From positions 62,001-126,000 of the forward strand of contig NZ_JAESVB010000008.1 in NCBI RefSeq assembly GCF_020618775.1: a DNA stretch of 64,000 bases. The letters run 5' to 3'. This DNA is from Acidisoma silvae. Its GTDB lineage: Bacteria; Pseudomonadota; Alphaproteobacteria; Acetobacterales; Acetobacteraceae. The first letter of the stretch is position 1; each line of letters opens with the position of its first letter. Position numbers and translations under genes: made by a program. The notes beneath the pieces were generated by a model, which was not told the DNA's origin, searched no databases, and was given only the letters and a program-made list of their open reading frames with translations. Below are positions 43,787-52,543 of this stretch, one piece after another.

Positions 43787-45067
43787 TCAGGTTTCGGGCA
43801 GCCGGTCCTCATCTGGGCGATGAAACAGAGTGACGATGACGGCCGAACACAGCGACAGCGCCCCCATGAGCCAGAAGGCAGCGGTGAAACTGCCGGTCAG
43901 AGAGACGACATAGCCGGTCAGGCTTGGTGCCACGAAGGCGGCGATTGCCAGCCCGGCATCCATGATGCCGAGTGCGGTACCGGCCTGCTGGCGCGCGACA
44001 TCCACACCGGCTGCGAAATAGACGGCATTGGTGCTCATGTTCAGCCCGACCGCGAGAGAAATGAACAGGATCGCGATGGTGCTGTTGCCGGATATCACAA
44101 CGGGAATGACGGCAAGCGCCGCGCCTAACTGGCTGACGATCAGCAGATAGCTGCGGGCTACGCGCAGCCTGCCGGTTCGGCGCAACAGATAATCCGAGAA
44201 GGGTCCGCAGGCAAAAAGCAGGACCGCCGCGACGCTCCAGGGCAGGAAGGAGAAGAGGCCGACAGTGCGGATGCTCAGATGATAATGAGTCTCCAAAAAG
44301 CTCGGCAGCCAATTCATGAAGAAGAACAGCGAATAGCCGAAGACGAAGAAGGCGAAGGTATTGGCGGCCAGCGTGCGGTTGCTCAGCACCAAGGCAATAT
44401 CACGCCTTCGGAAGCGATGGTCAGTCTGCGCGCGTTCAGTATCGGCGATCAGCCGCATTTCCGCAGCATTGACGTGAGGGGAAGCGGCAGGGCGGTCGCG
44501 AAACAGCCAAAGCCAGAAGGGAATCCAGGCGAGCACGAGAAGGCTCAGAACCCCGAACATCAAGCGCCAGCCGGCGACGGACAGAAGAGCGGTCAGAAGC
44601 GGACCGCCGATTGCGAGCGCCACCGGCACGGCCACGATCACGCCGGCCAAGGCGGTCGCACGCTCGGTGACCGGCAACCATTCGGCCAGGGCTTTGCTCG
44701 CGGCCGAGAAATTAGGCCCTTCGGCCAGACCCAGCCCGGCGCGTGCGGCCAGTAGCGACAGGGTGCCGAAGGCCAGGGCTGTGCTGCCGATCGCTGTACT
44801 CCAGACCAGGGACGCGATGAGCAGTATGATCCGCGTGCCCCACCGGTCGATGGCGACGCCGCCGAGCAGCGTGGTGACGAAATAGCCGAGCCCGAAAACG
44901 CCGAGGATCACGCCCATCGTGGCAGGTGTCAGATGGAATTGACGGCTGATATCCGGCACGGCGTAAGCGATGGCGGAACGGTCGATATAGTTGAAGACCG
45001 TGATGACAAAGAGAAGAAAGACAATCCACCAGCGAAAGCGGGAGGCAGTCTGGGTGCTGGAAGGCAT
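43787..45067 (-). CDS. MFS transporter, anion:cation symporter (ACS) type
   Basis: A 426-residue, 12-helix MFS permease. RWWIVFLLFVITVFNYIDRSAI in helix 1, GVILGVFGLGYF in helix 2 and GLAEGPNFSAASKALAEWLP in helix 4 are typical of the ACS family (D-galactonate, glucarate, phthalate and hexuronate transporters). It probably imports an organic anion with protons. A secreted serine hydrolase gene lies upstream on the same strand, with a short remnant of a RidA-like C-terminus in between. The specific substrate is not evident. Confidence 0.85.
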   Translation of the reverse strand: MPSSTQTASRFRWWIVFLLFVITVFNYIDRSAIAYAVPDISRQFHLTPATMGVILGVFGLGYFVTTLLGGVAIDRWGTRIILLIASLVWSTAIGSTALAFGTLSLLAARAGLGLAEGPNFSAASKALAEWLPVTERATALAGVIVAVPVALAIGGPLLTALLSVAGWRLMFGVLSLLVLAWIPFWLWLFRDRPAASPHVNAAEMRLIADTERAQTDHRFRRRDIALVLSNRTLAANTFAFFVFGYSLFFFMNWLPSFLETHYHLSIRTVGLFSFLPWSVAAVLLFACGPFSDYLLRRTGRLRVARSYLLIVSQLGAALAVIPVVISGNSTIAILFISLAVGLNMSTNAVYFAAGVDVARQQAGTALGIMDAGLAIAAFVAPSLTGYVVSLTGSFTAAFWLMGALSLCSAVIVTLFHRPDEDRLPET

Positions 45068-45085
45068 CGGGCTTCGTTCCGCCGG

Positions 45086-45139
45086 TCAGACCGTCATCAT
45101 TGCGTCGATTTCGATCCGGCGCCAGGGCAAGGGCTGTCT
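45086..45139 (-). pseudogene. Possible RidA-family C-terminal remnant
   Basis: Directly after, and in frame with, the serine hydrolase stop the minus strand reads RQPLPWRRIEIDAMMTV then a stop. WRRIEIDAMM is like the final strand of RidA/YjgF proteins (compare WLVEIDVTAVIP in the intact RidA of this window). Only about 17 codons remain, so chance resemblance is quite possible. Confidence 0.3.
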
Positions 45140-46756
45140 TTAGTCCTGTCGTCGTGCGAAGCGGTTGCGGCCGGTATCGGCATAAAGGTCGATGGCGAAA
45201 GACGCTGCTTTGCCGGCCGGGCCGGGTGTGAAGGTGACGGCTCCGACCGAGCCCACCGGCGCGCTTTCGCCGGCGGGTGTATAGACGAAGATATCGCCAT
45301 CCCAATGACGCAGCGGAAACTCGGTCGCGTGCGGACCGAGTTGCAGGGCCAATGTGTCGCCATGCCGGACAATATGGGCGTCGCCGAAATAATCGTTGCC
45401 ATAGGTGCCGGCATAATCCGCAAGCGGTTCGGCCGGCCTGGGGTTTGCGGGCGGTGTCTTGCCCGCCAGGGTGCCTTCCGGCGCCATCAGGGGGACCATG
45501 AGCTGCCCATAGTCATGCAGCCAGTCGCGGGTCACGTAACCGAACTGGACCAGATCCATGAACATGGCGTTGAGCGCTTCGGCGGCGCCGGTGGGCGGCG
45601 CGTTGGTCAGCGTGATGATGCCGATGCCGGCCGAAGGGATGATCACGAAATTGGTCGCCGCCCCCAGGCTGAAGGCGCCGGAATGGCCGATGCTGGTGCG
45701 GCCGGAGGCTTGCGTGCCGACATTGAAACCATAGCCATAGAGGCTGGGGCGCGCATTCATGCTGGCGGAATGGCCGGCGACGATCTCGCCGGTCACCGCC
45801 GGCAATAAGGCATCGCGGTCGACGACAGGCTGCGCGTCATAGACACCATCCTGCATGACCATGGCCATCCATCGCGCCATGTCGTTGACGGAAGAGCTGA
45901 CACCCCCGGCCGGCGATTGCGCATCGGGTTGGGGCTGATACTTCGGCACATAGGCGCCGTTCACCAGGATGTGGCCAATGGCCCTGTCCGGCCGTTTCGC
46001 GAAATCCGCGAAGCGCGAGCTTGTCGATGTCATACCAAGCGGGCGGTAGATCGCGTCTTCAGACAGGCTGGCCCAGTCGGTTCCGGCGGCAGCGGCCACG
46101 GCTTCCGCCGCCGCCGTCAAGCCGAAATTGGTATAGGCATAGGTATCGCGGAAGGAATGCAGCGGCAGATAGCGAAGCCGTTGCAGGATTTGCCGCTGAT
46201 CGTAGCCGAGGTCCTGGATGTCGTCGCCGGCGTGATCAGGCAGGCCGGAGCGATGGGCATACATATCGGCGATGGTGACGTGCTGCGTCACCCAAGGGTC
46301 ATCCAGTGCAAACCAGGGCAGGTGCTGGACGATAGGCGTGTTCCAGCTGATGACATGCTGGCCGACCTCGTGCGCGACAACTGTCGCGCCGACAGGTTTG
46401 GACAGGGATGCCAGCAGGAAGACCGTATTGGCGTCCACCTTGTCGGGCGCGCCCATGCGACGGACGCCAAAGCCTTTCGCGTAGACGGTGCGGCCATTGC
46501 GCACGACCGCGATTGCCATGCCCGGGATGCCGCTCTTTGCCATGACCTGCGTGGCAAGCGCGTCCAATTGCGCCATGGCCCGGTCGATCTGTCCCGGTGG
46601 TATCGGCACGCCAGTCATTTCCGGCGGGGAAACTGAATTATCGATCGGGGGAGCTGAGGGTGGCGAGTCGGCGCGGGCCTCGTGAAAAGGCATAGCGAAT
46701 AAGGTCGCGGCCAGGATGCCGCCACGAAACAGCCAGGGGAGGGGATTGCTCATCAT
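45140..46756 (-). CDS. Secreted serine hydrolase, class C beta-lactamase-like
   Basis: A 538-residue protein with a signal peptide (FRGGILAATLFAMPFHEARA). The beta-lactamase/D-aminopeptidase-fold domain (about 60-400) has the nucleophile motif S117-L-S-K120 and Y208-T-N210 in TYAYTNFG; HSGAFSLGAAT may be the third motif, replacing KTG. A C-terminal lipocalin-like domain (about 440-538, DYAGTYGNDYFGDAHIV) resembles DUF3471-type extensions. The substrate could be a peptide, ester or beta-lactam; resistance should not be assumed. Location is periplasmic or extracellular. Confidence 0.85.
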   Translation of the reverse strand: MMSNPLPWLFRGGILAATLFAMPFHEARADSPPSAPPIDNSVSPPEMTGVPIPPGQIDRAMAQLDALATQVMAKSGIPGMAIAVVRNGRTVYAKGFGVRRMGAPDKVDANTVFLLASLSKPVGATVVAHEVGQHVISWNTPIVQHLPWFALDDPWVTQHVTIADMYAHRSGLPDHAGDDIQDLGYDQRQILQRLRYLPLHSFRDTYAYTNFGLTAAAEAVAAAAGTDWASLSEDAIYRPLGMTSTSSRFADFAKRPDRAIGHILVNGAYVPKYQPQPDAQSPAGGVSSSVNDMARWMAMVMQDGVYDAQPVVDRDALLPAVTGEIVAGHSASMNARPSLYGYGFNVGTQASGRTSIGHSGAFSLGAATNFVIIPSAGIGIITLTNAPPTGAAEALNAMFMDLVQFGYVTRDWLHDYGQLMVPLMAPEGTLAGKTPPANPRPAEPLADYAGTYGNDYFGDAHIVRHGDTLALQLGPHATEFPLRHWDGDIFVYTPAGESAPVGSVGAVTFTPGPAGKAASFAIDLYADTGRNRFARRQD

Positions 46757-46851
46757 GGCCCACGAATCTCTCTACCGGTCGATACGGGAGAGTGGGGCGC
46801 AAACCCAGATCGCCGCCAGCGAAAATGTGAATGCTGCGGCGCACAAAAAAC

Positions 46852-46880
46852 TTGCAATTTCGATTTGAAGGACTTAGCAA
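46852..46880 (+). promoter_or_regulatory. Possible sRNA promoter
   Basis: TTGCAA (46852-46857), a 17-bp spacer and the weak hexamer TAGCAA (46875-46880). Initiation about 7 bases later would give an RNA of roughly 90 bases ending at the terminator. The -10 match is poor. Confidence 0.3.
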
Positions 46881-46887
46881 TTATGAC

Positions 46888-46979
46888 AGCAGCGTACGGT
46901 GGTCCCTGATCGTGTCGCTGCTTTTCTTGGACGTTTCCTCCCTAAACTTGGCGGTGCCTCGGCACCGCCTTTTTTTCGT
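46888..46979 (+). ncRNA. Candidate small RNA with CU-rich anti-Shine-Dalgarno segment
   Basis: In the 419-bp gene-free stretch 46757-47175 a compact RNA-like unit is visible. A possible 5' stem pairs CAGCG (46889-46893) with CGCTG (46916-46920). It is followed by the unpaired-looking TTTCCTCCC (46934-46942), complementary to ribosome-binding sites. It ends with a strong terminator: GGCGGTGC, loop CTCG, GCACCGCC (46950-46969) and seven Ts. This layout resembles several alphaproteobacterial small RNAs that expose CCUCC and repress translation. No coding frame with a ribosome site is evident in this segment. The 5' end is inferred. Confidence 0.55.
46950..46976 (+). terminator. Rho-independent terminator of the candidate sRNA
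   Basis: GGCGGTGCC (46950-46958) and GGCACCGCC (46961-46969) form the stem, and T7 follows. No plus-strand gene ends nearby: the serine hydrolase is transcribed away from it, and DUF2721 starts 200 bp later. This is the main reason for proposing a small RNA. Confidence 0.9.
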
Positions 46980-47050
46980 CCAGGGATTAGTTCTATAGAC
47001 CGGATCCTGGCCGATCGGCAAGAGCCGAATGATCAAGCTTTTCGACATAC

Positions 47051-47081
47051 GCTATAACAATCTAAAATTCGTTATAACGAA
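47051..47081. promoter_or_regulatory. 14-bp perfect palindrome plus half-site, possible operator
   Basis: TTCGTTATAACGAA (47068-47081) is a perfect palindrome. GCTATAAC at 47051-47058 resembles its GTTATAAC half (47071-47078), 20 bp apart. Both lie about 100 bp upstream of the DUF2721 gene. The regulator is unknown. Confidence 0.5.
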
Positions 47082-47175
47082 CAACATCTAGGGCGGCTCT
47101 GCGGCATGACGGGCTGGACTTGCCCCGGCCGAAAGGGTGGAACACTTACCCGCAGAGATGAGAAAGGGCGCGTGG

Positions 47176-47646
47176 ATGGTTTTGCCGCTGAATGGCGATG
47201 TCGTGGATGGCACCGCCCATATTGTGCAGGTCGCTTTGACGCCCATCTTTCTTCTGACGGGCGTCGGCACTTTGCTTAATGTTTTTAATACCAGACTGGC
47301 GCGGGTCTCCGACCACAATCAGCGTCTGGCCGAACTGATGCGCGCGGAAGAGGATAAAGCCACGCGGCAATGGCTGGCGCAGCACTGCACCCGGCTTCAG
47401 CACCGCCTATGGGCGCTCGACGCTGCCGTCGCCCTGACCGCATTGGCTGGGGCCGCGACCTGCGGCACGGCCTTTATTCTGTTTCTTGGCAGCCTGAGCG
47501 ACAAGGCCATCGCCTCCTGGCTCATCGTGTCATTCGGCGTGGCGCTGGTCTGTGTCGTCTGCGCGCTCATCGCCTTTGTCATCGATACCGTCCTCGCCTG
47601 GCATGGGCTGCGGCGGGAGGGGCCTTTGCCGCGCGATCCCGGCTGA
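47176..47646 (+). CDS. DUF2721 family membrane protein
   Basis: A 156-residue membrane protein. The family block AHIVQVALTPIFLLTGVGTLLNVFNTRLARVSD spans the first helix (about 17-36) and the conserved NTRLARV-D turn. A cytoplasmic helical segment and two further helices (about 82-105 and 115-140) follow. The function of DUF2721 is unknown. AAAGGG at 47163-47168 fits ATG 47176; ATG 47158 and an earlier in-frame start at 47137 are possible. It precedes a mechanosensitive channel gene on the same strand (87 bp). Confidence 0.8.
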   Translation: MVLPLNGDVVDGTAHIVQVALTPIFLLTGVGTLLNVFNTRLARVSDHNQRLAELMRAEEDKATRQWLAQHCTRLQHRLWALDAAVALTALAGAATCGTAFILFLGSLSDKAIASWLIVSFGVALVCVVCALIAFVIDTVLAWHGLRREGPLPRDPG

Positions 47647-47733
47647 CATCTTAGCCTTTGCATCTTGGTACGGTTGAATTCGGTCGCCTCTTACCGATCT
47701 GCCGGGCAGGTTTTTCTAAAACGGAGAACATCT

Positions 47734-48573
47734 ATGGCGACAACCTCTCCGCCGGCGTCCACGGGCCTTGGCATCGATCACATCATCTCCGACCCGGGGA
47801 TTATCCTCCCTTTCATCATGAACAACGCGCTGCATGTCGTCGGCGCCATCGCGATCCTGATCATCGGCTTCTGGCTGGCCGGACGGGCTGACTATCTCGT
47901 CGGCCGCGCCTTGAAGCGGTCCAAGCATGTCGATGAAATGCTGCGCGGCTTCTTCAGCTCGATCGCGCGCTATTTCGTCCTCACCATCGTCGTGCTCGCC
48001 GTGCTGTCGCAATTCGGCATCCAGACGACCAGCCTTGTCGCGGTCATCGGTGCGGCGTCTCTGGCCATCGGCCTGGCCTTGCAGGGAACGCTGTCCAACC
48101 TGGCCGCCGGCGTCATGCTGCTGATCTTCCGCCCCTTCCGCATCGGCCATTCCGTGACCGTCGGCGGCAATACCGGCACGGTGCGCAGCCTGTCTCTGTT
48201 CTGGACGGAGGTGGTGACGGACAGCAATACGCAGATCATCATCCCCAATGGCAGCGTCTGGGGTCAGTCTATCCGCAATATGACGACCTACCCGCAGCCC
48301 ATTTCGACCGCACAATTGCATGTGCCGGTGCCGAGCGGCTGGGGGCTGAACGATGCCTGCCTGCGCATCCAGCAGATGACGGCAGACACCCCCAAAGTAT
48401 TGGCGAGTCCGGCACCGACGGCCCGGCTGGACCGTGGCGGCACCGATAACGCCCTTCAGATCGTCATCACCTTCGCGCCGGACGGCGATACGGCGGCCTC
48501 CGTCAAGAACGATATCCTGCGGGCTATCGACGAGCAGATGGAAAAGCCCGCCCGCCAGCAGCGTTTCGCCTGA
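47734..48573 (+). CDS. Small-conductance mechanosensitive channel (MscS family)
   Basis: A 279-residue MscS-type channel. Three transmembrane helices lie at about 28-50, 72-92 and 96-120; the pore helix reads AIGLALQGTLSNLAAGVML. The beta-domain follows with IFRPFRIGHSVTVGGNTGTV and TEVVTDSNTQIIIPNGSVWGQ, then the alpha-beta C-terminal domain. It releases solutes on hypo-osmotic shock as a heptamer in the inner membrane. GGAGAA precedes ATG 47734, which is preferred to the in-frame upstream start at 47665. Confidence 0.93.
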   Translation: MATTSPPASTGLGIDHIISDPGIILPFIMNNALHVVGAIAILIIGFWLAGRADYLVGRALKRSKHVDEMLRGFFSSIARYFVLTIVVLAVLSQFGIQTTSLVAVIGAASLAIGLALQGTLSNLAAGVMLLIFRPFRIGHSVTVGGNTGTVRSLSLFWTEVVTDSNTQIIIPNGSVWGQSIRNMTTYPQPISTAQLHVPVPSGWGLNDACLRIQQMTADTPKVLASPAPTARLDRGGTDNALQIVITFAPDGDTAASVKNDILRAIDEQMEKPARQQRFA

Positions 48574-48577
48574 AGGC

Positions 48578-50101
48578 CTAGTCTCCGACGGCGGGGCATT
48601 CCCGTAGCGCGACCTGCGTCGGCTGCTCTCCGCGTCCAAGGAACAGGAAGACCACAATCGCGGTCAGGACTGTAATGCCGGTCAAGAGCAGAAGCAGCGT
48701 GCCGAAGGCCGCCGAATAGCCCTGCACCAACAGCGCCCGCGCGACGCCCGGCAATGCCGCCGCCGCACCGGCCAGGTCACCGGTCGCCAGCCTTTGCGCG
48801 GCGGTGGCGCTGCCGCCGGGCAGGTGTGCGGCCGTCATGGCGGACAGGATGGCGCTAACGACCGCCAGGGCGACGCCTTCGCCCGCGACACGGGTGGTGC
48901 TGAAGATGCCGGTCGCCATGCCGGCGCGCTCCTTCGGCACGACGCTGACGGCAAGCCCGTCCATCAGCCCCCAGGGCAAGCTGATGCCAATACCGATCAT
49001 GGCCAGGGGCGCGACGAGAAAGCTATGCGCTAACCCGACCGGTACTCCGCTCAGCCAGAACAGCCCGCCGGCGGAAACCAGCAGCCCGATGCCGCAGATG
49101 ATTGCGGGCGACAGAAGTCGGGTCAGCAGTCCGGCCAGGATGGGCAGGATCAGCAGCGGTGCGGACAGGGCAATCATCAGCTGCCCGGCGCCGATGACGC
49201 TCATCCCTTCGATGCCGACGAAGCGGATCGGCAGCAGAATCAGCAGCACGACGAAGGCATAGGCCGGGGCTGCCGCCAGCAGCTGCACGCCGACGAAACG
49301 CGGATAGCGGAACAGCGTCAGGTCCAGCATCGGCCGTGCCACGCGTTTTTCGATCAAGCCGAAAACCGCGAACAGGGCCGCCGCACCGATCAGCAGGGCG
49401 ATAACGCGACTATCGACCCAGCCGCGCTGCGGCGCCAGCAGCACGCCGAAGGTGAACAGGGTCAATGCTGCCGTGAAGCTGATGGCCCCGCCCCAGTCGA
49501 GGCCTTTGGCGGCCGGGTCGCGCGAGTCCCGCAGCACGCGCGCGGCCAATACAAAACTTGGCCCGACCAAAGCCAGCACGAGCACGAAGATGCTGCGCCA
49601 GCCGAAGGCATCGATCATCATCGCCGAGGCAATGGGACCGAGCGACAGGCCGACGCCGAAACTGGTACCGACGATGCTGAAGGCCCGCGTGCGCGCATGG
49701 CCGTCGAACTCCTGCGCGAGCGCTGCCATGCCGCCGGCGAAGGCTGCGGCCGCCGCCAGACCCTGGGCCGCGCGCAGCAGATCAAACCACAGAATATTCG
49801 GGGCCGCGATGAGACCGAGCGAAAAGAGAGCAAAGGCGCCGGTGCCGGCCAGAAAGACGCGCTTGCGGCCGTGATGGTCGGCCAGAGCGCCTGCCGCCAT
49901 CAGCGCGCTGCCGAAGGTCAGCATGAAGGCATTGGTGACCCAATTGAGCGCGATCGGGCTGCCACCGAGGCTGCGGCCGATATCGGTCAGCGCGACGGCA
50001 GGCCCGGTGAAGGTCAGTGGCATGGCGGCGGCGGCGAGACAGACGGCCAAAAGCCCGGCTGTCTTCTCTGCGGCCGTCGGCGGATTGTCGGATATCGTCA
50101 T
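48578..50101 (-). CDS. DHA2-family MFS exporter, divergent from LysR
   Basis: A 507-residue, 14-helix MFS protein. LTFTGPAVALTDIGRSLG in helix 1, LADHHGRKRVFL as motif A and SLGPIASAMMIDAFGWRS as motif C support an exporter. ATG 50101 is chosen because the membrane domain starts soon after; the frame extends upstream toward the LysR gene. It is divergent from a LysR regulator (129 bp between starts), which probably controls it. It converges on the mscS gene with 4 bp between stops. It probably exports a drug or metabolite. Confidence 0.9.
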   Translation of the reverse strand: MTISDNPPTAAEKTAGLLAVCLAAAAMPLTFTGPAVALTDIGRSLGGSPIALNWVTNAFMLTFGSALMAAGALADHHGRKRVFLAGTGAFALFSLGLIAAPNILWFDLLRAAQGLAAAAAFAGGMAALAQEFDGHARTRAFSIVGTSFGVGLSLGPIASAMMIDAFGWRSIFVLVLALVGPSFVLAARVLRDSRDPAAKGLDWGGAISFTAALTLFTFGVLLAPQRGWVDSRVIALLIGAAALFAVFGLIEKRVARPMLDLTLFRYPRFVGVQLLAAAPAYAFVVLLILLPIRFVGIEGMSVIGAGQLMIALSAPLLILPILAGLLTRLLSPAIICGIGLLVSAGGLFWLSGVPVGLAHSFLVAPLAMIGIGISLPWGLMDGLAVSVVPKERAGMATGIFSTTRVAGEGVALAVVSAILSAMTAAHLPGGSATAAQRLATGDLAGAAAALPGVARALLVQGYSAAFGTLLLLLTGITVLTAIVVFLFLGRGEQPTQVALRECPAVGD

Positions 50102-50230
50102 GAGAACCTCTGCATGGACTATCGGAGGCGGATTGCCGCCCATCGCCAAGCAAGATAGTTTTGCGATAATATCATCAAAATAGTCGTTTTTTCTGAACAT
50201 TGCGGAATAAAACGCTCGAATAGGTTTGCC

Positions 50231-51163
50231 ATGGATCGTCTGAGTGGTCTCGATGCCTTTGTCAGCACAGCCGATCTCGGCAGTTTTGCCGCTGCCGGCC
50301 GTGTGCTCGGCCTATCGCCCTCTGCCGTCGGCAAGGCCGTAAGCAAGCTGGAGGAGCAGCTGGGCGTCAGGCTGTTCCAGCGCTCTACCCGCAGCATCCG
50401 TCTGACCGAGGAAGGCAGCATGTTTCATGAACGCTGCCGGCGGATTCTGGACGATCTGGGTGATGCCGAGGCGGCGCTGGCCCGCACGCTGGAGGTGCCG
50501 CGCGGCCGGCTGCGCATAAGTTCTCCGGTTGCGACCCATCACATGCTGATGCCGCTGCTGCCCGAATTCGTGGCGCGCTATCCTGAGGTCGAGCTTGACC
50601 TCGACTTCAATGACCGCATCGTCGATCTGATCGATGAGGGCGTCGATGTCGCGATCCGCAGCGGCGATCTACCGGATTCTCGGCTGATGGCACGAGCCTT
50701 GCGGCCCTTCCGCATGCTGCTTTGCGCGGCGCCATCCTATCTGAACCGGCACGGTGTACCAGAGGTGCCGCGCGACCTCGACAGTCATCTGGCCGTACGC
50801 TTCCGCTTTCCGAACAGCGGCAAGATTCAGGATTGGCCGCTGCTATTGCCGGCGGGCGCGCCAGAACCGCATCCGCGCGCAGCCATGACCTGCAACAATA
50901 TCGAGGCGGTGCGCCATGCCGTGATCAATGGTCTTGGTATCGCGACGATGCCGGATTTTCTGGCGCGCGAGCCTCTGGCGGCGGGCGCGCTGCGCACGAT
51001 TTTGGATGAGCATATGGACGGCCCCGGCCAGTTCAGCCTGCTCTGGCCGTCCAGCCGCAACCTGTCACCGAAAATCCGGGTGCTCGTCGATTTTCTCAGC
51101 GAGAAACTGTTCACGACGCAATGCGAATGTCCCTGTGACGTTAGAGAACTTTCCCAGGATTGA
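50231..51163 (+). CDS. LysR-family regulator, divergent from MFS exporter
   Basis: A 310-residue LysR protein of the DhcR/AaeR-like group. The helix-turn-helix is LDAFVSTADLGSFAAAGRVLGLSPSAVGKAVSKLE and the effector domain begins at RGRLRISSPVATHHML. Relatives often regulate a divergent MFS exporter or reductase. A clear match to T-N11-A is not obvious in the AT-rich gap 50102-50230. The last 23 bp overlap the convergent FAD-linked dehydrogenase gene. Confidence 0.92.
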   Translation: MDRLSGLDAFVSTADLGSFAAAGRVLGLSPSAVGKAVSKLEEQLGVRLFQRSTRSIRLTEEGSMFHERCRRILDDLGDAEAALARTLEVPRGRLRISSPVATHHMLMPLLPEFVARYPEVELDLDFNDRIVDLIDEGVDVAIRSGDLPDSRLMARALRPFRMLLCAAPSYLNRHGVPEVPRDLDSHLAVRFRFPNSGKIQDWPLLLPAGAPEPHPRAAMTCNNIEAVRHAVINGLGIATMPDFLAREPLAAGALRTILDEHMDGPGQFSLLWPSSRNLSPKIRVLVDFLSEKLFTTQCECPCDVRELSQD

Positions 51164-52532
51164 GCAAGGCGTTCGGATCGAGCGCCTGTTTGATCACCTT
51201 CATCAGGGCCAGTTCTTCCGGCGTACGCGAAAAGGGCAAATAGGGTTTCTTTTTCAAGCCGATGCCATGCTCGGCCGAAACTGTGCCATGAAAGCGGCGA
51301 ACCTCGTCATAGACAATGGCGTCGATCGCGTCATAAGGCTGCGGCACCGCGTCCGGCACGCAGGCGATGATATGCATATTGCCATCCGCGATATGGCCGT
51401 AAAAGAAACTGACGCAGCCGGGAATGTCGCGCGCAAGCCGCGCCCGGCAGCTTTCTGCGTATCGGTCCATATCGGCGACCGCTAGGCCGATATCGTAGGA
51501 ATTATGCGGCCCCAGGATAAGCTTGAAATCCGCTGCCGCGTCGCGCGTGCCCCAGAAGGCCTTCACATCGGCCAATGACTGCGCAACGGCCGCGTCCGAG
51601 ATGACCTCCGCCTCCACCTGGCTTTCCAGCCAGGACTCAAATCCCTCGATGTCGCTGTCCTTGTTTCCCTGGGCTTCGACCAAAACATAGAAGGGATGGG
51701 CCGAGGTCAGCGGGTCACGCACGCCGGCGACCTTCCGTGTGGCGACGTCCCAGTAATCCGGCCACATGACCTCGAAAGCCGATAGCAAAGGGCCAAGCGA
51801 ACCGCGTGCGGAGGCAAGCAGCGCCAGTACCGCATCGTAACTCGGCAGACCGCACAAAGCGGCCATCGTGCATTGGGGACGCGGAAACAGGCGCAATACG
51901 ATGCGCGTGATGATGCCGAGCGTACCCTCGCTGCCGATGAAAAGTTGCTTCAGGTCATAGCCGGCATTGTTCTTGAGCATCTTGTTGAGGCTGGTGACCA
52001 GCGTGCCGTCCGGCAGCACCACTTCCAGGCCCAGCACCATTTCCCGCGCCATGCCGTAGCGCAGCACGCGATTGCCGCCGGCATTGGTGGAAACGTTGCC
52101 CCCGATGGCGCAGGACCCGCGCGCCCCCAGGTCGAGCGCGCAATAGAGGCCGGCATCCTCGGCGGCTTTCTGGATCGTCTCCAGCGTCGTCCCGGCGCGG
52201 ACCGTCATGGTGGAGGAGTCCCGGTCGATCTCCTCGATGCCGGTCAGCCGTTCAAGGGAGAGTGCAATGGCACCGTCGATGGGCCTCGCCCCGCCGGCCA
52301 AGCCTGTCAGGCCGCCTTGCGGCACCACGGGCACGCCATGGGCAGCGGCGATCCGCATGGCGGCGGCGACACCTGCCGGATCGTTCGGACGGACAACGGC
52401 AAGCGGCAGGACGGCGCTCAAGGTGCTCCAATCCTGCCTGTTGCGGTCGGGGATATCCGCGCCTGACAGCACGGCACGGTCACCCAGCGCTTCGCGCAGA
52501 GCGGCGATGACAGCCTCAGAAACCATGGTCAT
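51141..52532 (-). CDS. FAD-linked 2-hydroxyacid dehydrogenase (GlcD/D-2-hydroxyglutarate type)
   Basis: A 463-residue flavoprotein. The PCMH-type FAD domain (about 35-215) contains VVPQGGLTGLAGGA, CAIGGNVSTNAGGNRVLRYG and FIGSEGTLGIITRIV. The FAD_oxidase_C domain ends with HIADGNMHI and EHGIGLKKKPYL. It oxidises a D-2-hydroxy acid to a 2-keto acid, passing electrons to quinone or another acceptor. It follows an HpaI-type aldolase gene on the same strand. A TTG at 52547 would overlap the aldolase stop (TTGA); ATG 52532 is given as the more usual start. The aldolase could supply or use the matching 2-keto acid. Confidence 0.9.
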   Translation of the reverse strand: MTMVSEAVIAALREALGDRAVLSGADIPDRNRQDWSTLSAVLPLAVVRPNDPAGVAAAMRIAAAHGVPVVPQGGLTGLAGGARPIDGAIALSLERLTGIEEIDRDSSTMTVRAGTTLETIQKAAEDAGLYCALDLGARGSCAIGGNVSTNAGGNRVLRYGMAREMVLGLEVVLPDGTLVTSLNKMLKNNAGYDLKQLFIGSEGTLGIITRIVLRLFPRPQCTMAALCGLPSYDAVLALLASARGSLGPLLSAFEVMWPDYWDVATRKVAGVRDPLTSAHPFYVLVEAQGNKDSDIEGFESWLESQVEAEVISDAAVAQSLADVKAFWGTRDAAADFKLILGPHNSYDIGLAVADMDRYAESCRARLARDIPGCVSFFYGHIADGNMHIIACVPDAVPQPYDAIDAIVYDEVRRFHGTVSAEHGIGLKKKPYLPFSRTPEELALMKVIKQALDPNALLNPGKVL

Positions 52533-52543
52533 ATGCGTGCCGA

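Noticed and set aside
45140-46756. Possible beta-lactamase resistance gene
   Set aside because: The SxxK and YxN motifs fit the wider serine hydrolase/esterase family; the KTG motif is not clear and a C-terminal lipocalin-like domain is present, so antibiotic resistance is not supported.
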